DNA from: Actinostola sp. cb2023
Lineage: Eukaryota; Cnidaria; Anthozoa; Actiniaria; Actinostolidae
Assembly (NCBI GenBank): GCA_033675265.1
Contig: JAUJYZ010001573.1
Coordinates: 186,001 to 250,000 of the forward strand
Length of the DNA: 64,000 nucleotides
Direction: 5' to 3'
Shown here: positions 26,201 to 40,000 of the stretch, one piece after another
Layout of the letters: each line of letters begins with the position of its first letter
Position numbering within the stretch: the stretch's first letter is position 1
Program-made: the position numbers and the translations under genes
Notes under the pieces: generated by a model
The model's database searches: none
Seen by the model: the letters and a program-made list of their open reading frames with translations, nothing else
Told to the model about the DNA's origin: nothing

Positions 26201-29200
26201 AAAATCAAAAAACAAAAAAAAACAGATTTGTTGTCTTGACATGTACTGTCAAGTTGCCAAGTTTCATATTGATTGAATTAATACTGTAGAAAAGGAACAC
26301 AACCCGGACATTTTGGGCTCTTAAGTGCATTCCGATCACCTTCATCGTAATTATCATCATTATCCCCACCACCATACCACCACCATCATCGTCATCATAA
26401 TAAAACAGCCACATATATCAACGGGAAAGTGTCCTACCCAGTTCTCCAGGTCCCCTTTGTCCTTTGGCTCTAAACGAGCTCTGTGGAGACTGGTTTGGAG
26501 TGGGCGGGGCTAGCGGTTCGCCATTCTCATCGTGAGTCTTTAGTGGATACCAGTAAGTGTTGCCATCGAGGTTTGCTTCGGGCATGTTGATTACTATCTG
26601 CATAGAAATGGAATACAAGTACAACTTAAGCATAGGACTTGTTTACGCAGGGGGTAGTACTTGGGTAAGAAATGGTTAGGTATGTGCGGCGAGGTCTTTA
26701 CACAGGGGGTAGTACTTGGGTAGGAAATGGTTAGGTATGTGCGGCGAGGTCTTTACGCAGGGGGTAGTACTTGGGTAAGAAATGGTTAGGTATGTGCGGC
26801 GAGGTCTTTACGCAGGGGGTAGTACTTGGGTAAGAAATGGTTAGGTATGTGCGGCGAGGTCTTTACGCAGGGGGTAGTACTTGGGTAAGAAATGGTTAGG
26901 TATTTGCGGTGAGGTCTTTACGCAGGGGGTAGTACTTGGGTAAGAAATGGTTAGGTATGTGCGGCGAGGTCTTCAGCCTGGATCCCGTTTTGCGACCTCT
27001 AACACCGGATTAGTGATTTTTCTATGTTACTATAACCTCAATTCCAATACTCACCTCGCCAATAAATTCACTTGATCCTATTTTGCTGTAGTCCCAGATA
27101 GTGATTTCTAATGAACGACCTCCGAACTAGAACACATAACAACCGTAAAAGAGATGAAATAAGCGCTAATACGGTAACTAAATTGCGAATGGACACTTTC
27201 CTAAGCGGGCTGGATGACAGTAGGGAGTCACAGTACGACAGTTTTCACACTAGTAGACACAAGTTGCCAATGGGGAGGAGGGAGGGGGAGTAATTTGTAA
27301 CACTTTTTCTCAGGGTTGTGGCATTTTGTTCGGCCTCTTAAATTTCTAGGAGTACCAGTACCCCGTGGGGTTTTTTAGTACCAGAACCCCCCACCCCTTG
27401 GGGCCGGGACTGTGAGGTGTGGCTGTGAAACTATAACTAATACCTTTTGGATTCTGCAAGGGTAGACAAATGTTTGGTTCCATTTTGGGTTTGCTGTTTT
27501 CATGGCTGTTTTGGTGCGACGTTTGCTTTGCATACTGTGATCATAGAGAAGAGCAAAATTAAATTAAATTCCCATTGATGATTGTATTCAATTTCCCAGT
27601 TTCCATTCAAATTATCGTTGCGGATTACCATTGCAAATTATTGGTAAAGTAAAATTTTAAAAAAAAAACAACTATCACTGTAGAAATCGTACGCTCTTGG
27701 CCGGTACAAATTCTGTGCAAATTTCGTGTAAATTCTGTGTAAATGTGTCCAAAATCGTGTACATTTAATTTACACAAAATCAGTTACAAAAAAAAATCAT
27801 TACACGAAATTTACGAGTACCGTATTCACCGGCATATAAGCCGCACTTTTTTTCCGAAAATCGCGATCCAAAGTTGGTGTGCGGCTTATCTTGGAGAACA
27901 TCGGGAATTGGTACCAGAAATGTTCATATAATTAACATAAAAGTATAAAAGAGTACGTACATCATTCGTGTGTTTATTACTGTTAGTTACTCCTAAAAGC
28001 ATTGGCCATTGGTTAGACGTTAAACAGGCAAATTAATGGGTGCTACTGTAACGCCTTTTCAGACAGTTTAACAATCGTGCTAACGGTTTTATTACAAGAC
28101 CTAACGGTTTGCTAAAGTGTTTTTCATTCAGATGAGCGGGTTGGTTCACGTGCTAACACAACATGTGTCAATCAAGTGTCTCAAACATAACATTCTCACG
28201 TGCATGCTAATGAACTAGATTTTAGAATAAAGTTATGTATTTGTATTTTAGAACTGATAATGCCGAAAGTTGGTGGGAAAGACGTTTTTAATCAGTCATA
28301 GGATTGTATTGGATCGTGATTTGTCGTAAAGAATTCCATTGAAAAAGTGTCTTTATGATTAGTCTATTACAAAGCTAAAATGTCTTTATGATTAGTCTAT
28401 TACAAAGCTAAAATTATTGGTAAGCCTTTGAAGTATTCTCTGGGAGTTTACGTCCGAGAACGCAAAGCATGTAATGTACATGTAGCTCTCTCAAGATTCC
28501 ACTCAATGTGTGATTTCTATTACAGTGTGGACACTCGAACCGTGAACACTTCAAGTTTTTTTCGAACTTTTTTTTTCGAACTTTCTATTGCCTCATAGCC
28601 TCTCAAATGGAGCATTGAGTTTAAATACACTTAGTGATCAAAATAAATCATTTTTCTGACCTATTTGCTCAATTGATAATTTATATATGTGTGTTAGAAA
28701 AAACCTAAGTGTTCACGGTTCGAGTGTCCATACTGTAATGTTATTCAAAAAAACGTTTTTCCAAAATTTGCGTTGCAAAACTCGGGGTGCGGCTTATCTG
28801 TGAGTGTGGCTTATACGCCGGTGAATACGGTATTCTTAATTTCGTGTAAGCTTCGTGTATATTTCGTGTAAGTTTCGTGTACATTTCGTGTAAGTTTCGT
28901 GTACATTTCGTGTAAGTTTCGTGTACATTTCTTGTAGGTTCCGTGTATATTTCGTGTAAATTTTCGTGGACGTTTCGTGTCAATTTCACGTGTAAATTAG
29001 ACATTTCCACACAATGTACAACCAAAAGTGACACTGAACAAAAGGTGCGTGTTTCTTCGGTATTCAGCTCACCTTCTATCAGGTAGAAAATATATTCTGA
29101 CGTAAGGGTTTGGTGGAGTGGATGTTTCCCTTGAGGTAAGTGCTTCAGCGGAAACCACGGTAACATTAAGATTATTAGCGTCCTCGTCATAATTCAGTCG

Positions 29201-32200
29201 AACCTGTCAATCAATAAAGCACGTGGTTAATGACAAGTCACCCCCACCCCCTCGGGGAGTTTACATCCGGGACACACCTGTATTCTGCCGTTGAGCAAGC
29301 GCCCTTTTTGTCCAGCGGTGTCTACCATTCTACTGTCCGTTGCTGGACCACCGCCAAAGAAGTAGTCATCATCCGAGACTGGAAGAGAGTCACGAGACAT
29401 CATGTTTAAAGGATGAAATGCGCAACACAGAGGAATGCATGACGGAGTGTAACGGACTTGTAAGGTAATGCGTGACACACTCGTAAGGTAATGCGTGACG
29501 CACTTCCATAAGGTAATGCGTGACGCACTTGTAAGGTAATGCGTGACACACTTGCAAGGTAATGCGTGACACACTTGTAAGGTAATGCGTGACGCACTTG
29601 TATAAGGTAATGCGTGACATACTTGTAAGGTAATGCGTAACGCACTTCTATAAAATAATGCGTGACGCACTTGTAAGGTAATACGTGACGCACTTTTAAG
29701 GTACTGCGTGACGCACTTGTAAGGTAATGCGCGATGCTCTTGTAAGGTAATGCGTGACGCACTTGTAAGGTAATGCGTGACGCACTTCTAAGGTAATGCG
29801 TGACACACTTACAAGGTAATGCGTGACGCACTTGTAAGGTAATGCGTGATGCTCTTGTAAGGTAATGCGTGACACACTTGCAAGGTAATACGTGATGCAC
29901 TTGTAAGGTAATCCGTGATGCATTTGTAAGGTAATGCGTGACGCACTTGTAAGGTAATGCGTGACGCACTTCTAAGGTAATGCGTGACACACTTACAAGG
30001 TAATGCGTGACGCACTTGTAAGGTAATGCGTAACGCACTTGTAAGGTAATGCGTGACGCACTTGTAAGGTAATGCGTGACGCACTTGTAAGGTAATGCGT
30101 GACGCACTTGTAAGGTAATGCGTGACGCACTTGTAAGGTAATGCGTGACGCACTTGTAAGGTAATGCGTGACGCACTTGTAAGGTAATGCGTGACGCACT
30201 TGTAAGGTAATGCGTGACGCACTTGTAAGGTAATGCGTAACGCACTTGTAAGGTAATGCGTGACGGACTTGTAAGGTAATGCGTGACGCACTTGTAAGGT
30301 AATGTGCGTGACTTGCAGTGAAGAAATAGAAAACGAGCGCGCGTGCTATGTGCAGATTTATAGCACGCGGGGACTGCATGATCAGAACACGAGAGAAGTG
30401 TTAAGAGAAGCACGACGTGTAGCGGAGTGCTTCTCAACACTTCTCGAGTGTTCTGATCTGTCGCCAAGTGTTCTAAAACTGCACATAGCACAGCGGGCAA
30501 GTTTTCTATTTCTTTTATAAAATACAATTATGAATTTAAGGCAAGTTTTCAATTTTGTTCGTTACAAAAATGTTTGAATATCTGCGCGGGCGTGCTGTGT
30601 GCTCTCATAAAGCACGCGGAATACGCATCCTATGGCCAATCAGAGCGCGCGTTATATCATAGTTATTTTATCATTCTTTATATACCTAAGTTATAATATA
30701 TATGTTTGTGCAAGTTTATCATTAGTTTGCGTTGAAGTGGAAAGTGTTCGCTTAAAGTGTCTGCTTACGTGATTACTGAAGTGTCGACTTACGCGAAGTG
30801 TCCGCTTATGCGAAGTGTCCGCTTACGGAAGTGTCTGCTTACGCGAAGTGTCCGCTTACGAAAGTGTTTGCTTACGGAAGTGTCTGCTTACGAGAAGTGT
30901 CCGCTTACGCGAAGTGTCCGCTTACGGAAGTGTTTGCTTACGGAAGTGTCTGCATACGCGAAGTGTCCACTTACGAAAGTGTCTGCTTACGCGAAATGTC
31001 CGCTTACGAAAGTGTTTGCTTACGGAAGTGTCTGCTTACGCGAAGTGTCCGCTTACGCGAAGTGTCCGCTTACGGAAGTGTTTGCTTACGGAAGCGTCTG
31101 CTTACGCGAAGTGTCCGCCTACGCGAAGTGTCCGCTTACGCGAAATGTCTGCTTACGCGAAGTGTCCACTTACGCGAAATGTCTCCTTACGCGAAGTGTC
31201 CGCTTACGGAAGAGTCTGGCTTACGTGAAGTGGAGTCTGCAATGTGAGAATTGATCGTAGTGGAAATTTCCTCTAAATATATTAAAGCGTTACCTTGGGA
31301 ACCGAAACCAGGTTGATCGCTCATCCGGGTACCTACAGGTCCGTTCGTTCTATCAGGCCCGTAATTCGACCGGGAGTCCTGTGGTCCTGACATTGTAAGG
31401 GGAGATGCACGGTCTCTCTTGACAGGAGATCCCGACCCTGTGGTAGTGGGACCTCGTCGTGACAACTGGTTATCTTTTGGCTGGAATTTGTTCCTGAGTA
31501 ACACAGAGAGTACGTATTTGAGATATGAGAAAGGACGGGCAAGATGGATGGAAGCGAAGGGACGTGAAGAAAATGGGAAAGATGGGACTGAGAGAAGAGA
31601 AGGACGGAGGAAGGATGGAAGGGACGGAAGAAGGATGGAAGGGACAGAGGAAGGATGGAAGGGACAGAGGAAGATGGAAGGGACGGAGGAAAGATGGAAC
31701 GGAGGGAGGAAGGGTGAAAAGGATGGAAGAAGGATGGATTGGACGGAGGAAGGATGGAAGGGAAGTAGGAAGGATGGAAGTAAGGAAGGAAGGTGAAAGA
31801 ACGGTATGTATAAGGAGGGAAATGTGAAAAAGTAGTTAAAAAAAAACACATAAACGCATGACAAAGTGAGCTGTTTTAGTTCACACTGATAACATAAACA
31901 ATACGCGATAAAACATGAAATCAAACTGCGCTGACGATCAAATCAAAAACAAAGGTTTGACACTGCGGAAAGATGACTAGAAACCGAGCAGTGAATTTGT
32001 TATTACTATCGCCACAGTGTTATTACATCCATCGAATTACTGCACCGACGTGGAGGCGTCTGCATGGCTTAGCTTGCCGGAAGCCTTTTTTAAAAAGCAT
32101 CTTACGCATTTAGTGAGTTCTATCGATCAGCTTGGCTTTAGATTTCGTGGAACAACAGAGCAACATCGAAAACTCGCCGATGGGCAAAGATTCTGGTGAC

Positions 32201-35200
32201 AAATCTGACATCAAAAGCAACGTATTATCAACCGAGGATACACTTCGGAATCCACTGAAGTGTACTCTTGTTTCGTGTTTTCAAAAGAGAACAATTTCAA
32301 TGATTGTGTTGAATAATTCAAGCGTTTGGACTTCATCAATAAATGAAGCAATGCTTCAACACTTTAATTTCGGCAACAAAAAACGACTGAACTAAAAAAA
32401 AACGGACGCAGTTTTTAAACTGAAGTCTGGAAGTACTTACTTGTCTCTACACAGAACGAGGTGAAGTTCAGGCGAATCGTCCGTAGAATTAATGATCTCT
32501 TGTACCTCTTCGAACGTGCAATCAACCAGCGATTGATCGTTCCATTCCATTACCTCGTCACCTGCACACCACACCAACAGTTCGTATAAATAAACACATC
32601 ATTGATATAAATATTGATACCAATGAAACAATTAAGCCATCTGACCAATCAACAGCCACATCGCAATTACATTTTTGGCGGGGGAAAAATGGACCTTCTG
32701 GAAAATAGGAACATTGCGGTGACTGTGAATTTAAAGTGAAATAGCTTTCCATTGTTTATGTTCGCGTTATCCAATCACAGCAAGGCAGGAAGGTTCTCCG
32801 CCCACACCCTGGTACATGCTGATACAATATCTAAATTATTGTAGTATACGTGCAGTACAGCAGCTTATCAAGAGCTAAGCTTTACAAAATCTACGACGGC
32901 GACGTCAACCGGAAGTGTAAATAACTTCTGTTCGGAGTTTCATACCTTCATACAGTGGAACCTCGATATAACGATGTGCCAAGGGACTGACCAAATTAGA
33001 TCGTTATATCGGGGTATTGTTAATAATTGATTTTTCATGTAGTGTCCGTTGTGCCTTATAGCTGTACCGGCGATGTAATCCCTGGCGTAACAAACCGGCT
33101 GTTGATAGCACGTTACAGTCCTTCAGTATGCAATGAGAACTAAGGGATTAAGTGTTAAGCCTCCTTTTTCATCGCGCGATGACTTATTTTATCCCCGTTA
33201 TATCAGGGTACGTTTGGGCTGCCAGACTGCGATCGTTATATCGGGAATATCGTTATATCGAGTATCGTTATATCGGGATTTTTCTCCATACATTTACTGT
33301 AACATTTGCCGGGCTGTCAAATGTTGATCGTTAAACCGGGAACATCGTTATATCGAGTATCGTTATATCGAGGTTCTACTGTAGTTGGTATTCCCTGTGG
33401 ATGAAGTAACCTCACAGGCTTAGGCTTGGACTAAATCTCTAATGTACGAAACCCCGTACAGAAGATATTGACGTCGTCGTCATAGATTTTGTAAAGCTTA
33501 AACACGAGGGCGCACTATAAAAGGAGAGGTACCCAGGGTAAGTTCGTTGGATCTGTCAATCAAATCTACCGAGACGTCACAGAGAGAGGATCTCAAGAAC
33601 TACAAGCTTTATAAATCAACACTAATGAACAAGAAACTGTGGAAAAAAGTACTAAAAACGTACATGGATAATTTTTGTTGTACAATTCACTATCACTTTT
33701 CACTTTGTTAAAATAAAATTATGGTACTTTGAACTGGAACCGTTAGCCGTTTTAAAGTCGCACGGCTCTAGTATTGTCTGCTTATCATTGCTTTCATAAG
33801 TTATCGTAAAATTTACCCGCCAAGACATGGAAATACCACTTGCGAATTAAATATACTCACAGCATAGGTTTCGAAACCTTACCGGCCTTTACCATAAAAG
33901 TACAGAGATGTACAAATGCTCGACACATTTACCTCGTAACAAGACGCCTTCGCGCCTTCGCGTCGTTCGTCTTCTTTGTTTGTTTTTTTTGTTTTTTTTG
34001 TTTTTCGTCGTTCGTCTTGTTATGGTGACGACGAAGACGAACAACTTGTGTAATGAAAACAATGCTCTTGTCGCTCTATTTAGAAATGACCGAACATAGT
34101 TTTATGCTTGGAAATGCTTATTACAGGCAAAGAGGATTTCGTTTCATGAATTTGTAGGCCTGGATAAGAAGTACGGATGTTGATTGTTGTGATACATGGC
34201 GCGCGAAATTCAAAACATTCTTCGGTACGCGTGGCGCGACTGAAAATCGTATAGATAACTACCGAATACGAAAAATATTGACACGTCCGTCTATTATAAC
34301 TGTTTTAGACGTAAATTTACAATTTCTTCATTGACTTTGCTGTTGAAATGTGACTTTATTAAGAAAATTATTTTACCCCGTTGTTCAGCCATGTTCAACC
34401 ATTGTCCACCATATATTGAAACTCATTATTAGTATTGTCTCTACTCAGGCCCCTTCCCATGATTGACCGCGCACGGACTAATAACGACTGGGTACGAGCT
34501 AGATTATTACTGATGATGATGAGAAGCGAAGACGATGATGATGATGACGATGGTGATGGAGGGTACTCAATTGAACTGAACTGAGGGCTCCTAGCCCTTG
34601 GAAGAACAGATAAGTGACTTATGATCGAAACCCAAATTCTCCTTTGAAAATCAAAGAATCTCTAGGAGAATTTAGATTTTGATCAGAGCTCACTTTCGTT
34701 GTTCAGGAGCCCTTCAACTAGTAAATCAAGCTGAGCGAACGGGCTTCCTGTGTTACCAGCAACACAGGGTACCCAAAAATCCTTTTCACCCAAAACGACA
34801 ATCATAGAAAATATCAAATGATATTAAAAGTTAATATAATTAAATAGTAGTGAAGAGAAAACATAGTACTTTATAGGAGGAGTACGTTTTACCTTCCTGG
34901 AGTTTTGCTTGTACATCTGCGGAGCCACCTCTTTTTACATCTACAACATAGGCCGCCATTTTCCCATCATCGGACATTTTACCACCTACAACTCGAAGAC
35001 CGAATAGCGAGCTTGGTTCTGTAACGAAAATGATTCAATTTTACCAAGAAAATTGACAGAAAATTAAACGAAAATCTGGGGGAAATCTGGGAAGCAATTT
35101 TATGTCTTGGGAGGGGAGGGAGGGGATGTCGTTGATTAGTTCCCGGTCCTTTGAGAGTAGCTACAGGAACGGTAAAGATGGCCTCTTCGATGCAACGAAA

Positions 35201-36935
35201 CGTGGTCTTCAAATGAAGGTATTTTTACAGCCTTAAAGTGATAATACCCACTTAAAAGATAATTAAATCATGGTATATTGGGTTGTAGGTTGTTCAGGGA
35301 GTAGTTATGGAAGAGGAACGATTTACGATGCAACTCAAATTCATTACAGATTTTAAAACGAACCTCGAGGCACGAGGCTCGATCCAGATAAATTAAGCTT
35401 ATGTAAACGGTCGATATAAACTTACTTTTAAGAATGGAAAAAACCCTGGCAAGGCTGTATTCAATAGTTATTAGCACATATACAAATTAGGTGTATTTAC
35501 TTCATTGCAAATACACATTACTTTAGCAGTATGATGGATATTTACCTTACTAGCTAAATCATAACTTTAGTATCTAGAGGGGACTGGTTGGGAAACCTTT
35601 TGTTTATATGTTTTTGTTCGTTTTTTTCAACCGTGACCGTGCACAAATCTTTTGTTTTGTCATTGTTTTGCCCTAATTTACTATGGTTGAGCAACTGAAC
35701 CCAAACATTTCTTTTGGCTGCTTGTGCGATATATTCCAATTCAAAAATTAAATATATTAGAATATTTAAATAAGTAATCCAATAGAGAACATTTGGGTTC
35801 AGTCGTTTAGCCATTTTCTAATGAATTTGAACAAACATTGTGCACGGTCAGGACCCGTTCAACATCATAATGACATTAGGACTAGAACAAAGAAATACAA
35901 CAAAAGGCTTCCTAACCAGCATTCCCTCTACTAACTATGGCTAAAAATAAGTCTTATAGAGTGCAAAACATATGTCCGTGAAACAGTACTAACTAATTAG
36001 TACTAAATAGCACTGATGAAACAATAGAAAACAATAGAGATAACACTATTTAGTACTATTTAGTAATAGTACTATTTCACGGACATATGGTTTGCACTCT
36101 AATACACTAAGCTACTTAGAATTTGATAATATAAACATAAAACTGCAGTGTTTGCAGAGTCACCATGATGCAAGATATAATCAATAATATGTCTTGTCGC
36201 ATAGCCACAGTGTCTCTTAATTAGGAAACAAGGTTCAGATGTATACTGTATGTACATGTATTTGAATAGACAGACACTGCAGATGATGTGGACAGACACC
36301 CATACCTGCCATAGACGATGGTGCAATCCTAGGATCCCTGGTAAGCAGAACTTCACCAATACACTTATTGTCATCATCAGGGGGTGACCACTTTATGGCA
36401 CTCTCGCTCTAAGATATACATGTAGATTTATTAGTATAAGAGATATATAGTACAAGGGGTACAGTATGAATATATTATATGCTTTCTGCAGTATACACTG
36501 CAAGAAAGTTCCAAAAACAACAAGGTTTTGAAGTTGTTGTTACACAAAGCAATTTTCTTTTTCTTTTGCAATAAAAGTTGCAGAAGAAATTGCCATGTAA
36601 CATCCCTACTTTACAACTCGCAGGGCAATGAAACAATTTGTGTTGCGAGTTGCAAGAAATGAGAGTGACCTTTCGCAATGCTGCAAGGTCATTTGCAGCA
36701 CGCAATATGGCATCTTTATATTTTATGTTTATATTGTTATTCATATAACTTAAAAACAAAACCCTCAATTTCTACCTTCCTAAAATATATTTTTCAATAC
36801 TAAGAAGACATTTCCTGGTTCATGTATTAAATAATGTTGATCCAAGCTTTCTCACTGAACCTTGGCTTATGAGGGACTGAAGGTAATGATGATGAGCTGA
36901 TGAGGGTTCAAAAGCTTGGATCATGTAATGATCTT

Positions 36936-37014
<79 letters not shown>

Positions 37015-37023
37015 TAATAATAA

Positions 37024-37057
<34 letters not shown>

Positions 37058-40000
37058 GTAATAACAATCATAATCATAATAATGGTAATAATAATAATAA
37101 TTATTATTATTATTAATACATATTAGGAGCATCATACATAAGTCTCAATGCAATTAAAATAGAAGAATAACTACTAAGTTGCTAAAAAAACTAATTTACC
37201 TAACTACAATACATATAGACTACATGTAATGTTTGTTATGTACAGAGCAGAGCTTGCCTGGACCTACGTAAAGCTATTCACAAAAAATAATCAACATTTT
37301 TCAACATATACAATGTATTATAGAACAAAGAAACATTTTATTGCTATTTAACAAGATACATGGACAAACACGCTGAATATATCAGACTTCAGAACAAAGA
37401 AACATTTTATTGCTATTTAACAAGATACACGGACAAACACGCTGAATATATCAGATTTCAGAACAAAGAAACATTTTATTGCTATTTAACAAGATACACG
37501 GACAAACACGCTGAATATATCAGATTTCAATATTTACATAGATCTGATCATGTCTCTGTTATCAGATCTAAGCATGAGAACACACATATCATTTTATTTA
37601 TCCATCCAAATTTAATTTGCAATAGCAGAGCCGATGTCAGACATGTTGTGTTAACCAAATTATTTCTTTCAAATAGAAATTCTGTTGAAAATAATGTTTT
37701 GTTTCTGGGCGTGTGTTATTAGAAAAATAAGAGTTCGACAAAATAAAACACAAATTCTGTTTGTTGAATCTCTTTGTTAATTAATATATAACACTCCTAT
37801 CAGTAGAAACACAGAATCCAGATGCTATCTACGTACAGACACGTTTGACACAATTCTACACACAAGCTTATAAAATTATACACATCATTTTTTTCTACTA
37901 AATTATCTAAGACATCAAAGTGGATTTTTATCTCGGATGTATAAATCTCATGAGTTCAAAACTGAAGCACAGAATACAGGCAATCATTTTTGATTTTGAT
38001 TATTTTCGGAAGCTGAGGATTTTTTTGTTTAGTCAGCCTGCTATATTGGATACAGTTATATTTGGTGATAAATGTTATAAATCCACTTCTGTTACTTAGT
38101 CTGACATGTGCTGATTATTCAAGGCATATATTTAGCTATAGGGCCAAAGGAAGCATTTTGGCTGAATTATATACCCCCCTTTTCATAGTACATAATAGCA
38201 CAGTAATTTGGGATACTTACAATTGTTTCAAAATACGAGACAAATGAATATGCTCCGAGTTGAAAATATGTAGACATTTCATGAAGCAAAAGGTAGAATT
38301 TGATAAATTTTGTATGATTTTTGACTGATCCTGGCCAGTATTGTGAAGGAATGTGGTGTGATAATCTGGCTTAGCATGTAAATTAGTTGGGTTTTTTTCC
38401 TTTCTGAGTTTTAATTGTTTTTATTTAATATGCAATTCCGGCAACTAAAGGTAGTAATACTACAGAACTGTAATTGGCCTAAATCCAGGTATGACTACTG
38501 TGGCAGATTTTCAATCAGGGACATATATTTAAGTGAATAAAGACTCCTAATATTGAAGCTAAATCCTTAGTAAAAACTCCATATTATAGACAATATAGGA
38601 TGGTAATTTATAAAAGAGTTTGCATTGACCATGATATTCAAGGAAGGATTCTGAAAGGACACGAATTTGGGAGTGTTTGTCAAAAATTATCAATGATCTT
38701 AATTATGTGGATTATACTTGAATCTTCTTTGGACTAAAGCAGATAATCACTTCACAAAGAAAATAATTTGATATAATATACACATACTTGCAGCACTAAT
38801 AGTATGACAATACTTTGTCAAGGAACACTTCATGTGATGGCATTTAACAACCAGTAGTTATTCCAGCTAAATACTGTAATATCATTTAGAAACTATGCAA
38901 TACTATATACACTCTCTGACAGTAGCAGATAGCCCAGTGTGTAAACAAATGATTCACGATTTTCCAAATTGCACATAAAATCAGCTAAATTGTCTGTTTA
39001 CTGGTTGAAAATGCAATTAATTCTAGTTATTGAATAATGAACTCCAAACCTTTGATATTAAGGAGGTAGAGCGCGTGGTACTCTGGCTCCCTCCACTGTT
39101 ACTAGTTCGTCTATTGTATGGGTATGTAGCTATGTTAGAAGTTCTAGTGGAGAATGTCGGTGTTGTACTAGTAGATCCTACAGTTGTTGTTGTTAGACTT
39201 CTTGAGAGACAGAGCGCTAACAAACAAGTCCCCTATTGCACTTTTTTCTTGGTTTTGGGGATTTTCCTCCTTGAAGAAGAGATTGCTCTGGATGGAGAAG
39301 AAATTGTTAGAAAAATATCCTTAAAGAATAAGAGTTATCCTCGATTTATTTGGATGGAATTAGAGTCTGTTTTTCTTACCAGAAATGTGCCTGGAGAAGT
39401 TTTGAAATCAGCCATAATGCTCGTTACTAATCACGTTGAAGTAAAAAGGGTTTAGGGAGATATCTTCTCTACATATCATCCATAATTAATGATGGCTAAA
39501 ATGTGGAGCTAATTATACTGAATTTCTTTGAAAAATATGTGCAATGAATCTACACTGTGAAGGTGATTAATTATTGAACCAGTTTGGATGCAAAATTGTA
39601 GGCCACGGTTGCTGTTCTAGAGGCTACGGTTTTCACATCTCGTCTAAATGTTATCAATCTTTTTGAGTATTAAGATGATAAATGAATTAATCACCTAGGA
39701 AATGATATTTGAACCGTATAAAGATGTTTTACATCAAGAAGAATAAACCAGACAACAACACATCCAATTTTTTTAAATCAAATTGTATCAAAAACATTAC
39801 TACAATTCTTACATGAGAAAATGTTCTTATAAAACCCTTTGTAAACTTGTAGAAAAACAAAACAACAAGAAGAAGAGAAACAGACTTAAATGTGAATTTG
39901 AACAAATGTAAATTCTATCTTGATGATCTTGATTTTAACCAACATCTTTTTAAGACCAAAACAGAAATCAAACCAATCAAAAGGGAATATTTTCAAAACA

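Noticed and set aside
29227..30527. 373-codon HALPYKCVTHYLTS repeat frame
   Set aside because: 23-bp minisatellite array; only the segment 29278-29378 is a true exon (Rim exon 8).
39030..39455. 141-codon plus-strand frame starting MNNELQTFDIK
   Set aside because: No family similarity, no promoter or splice context, and antisense to a Rim intron; probably chance.
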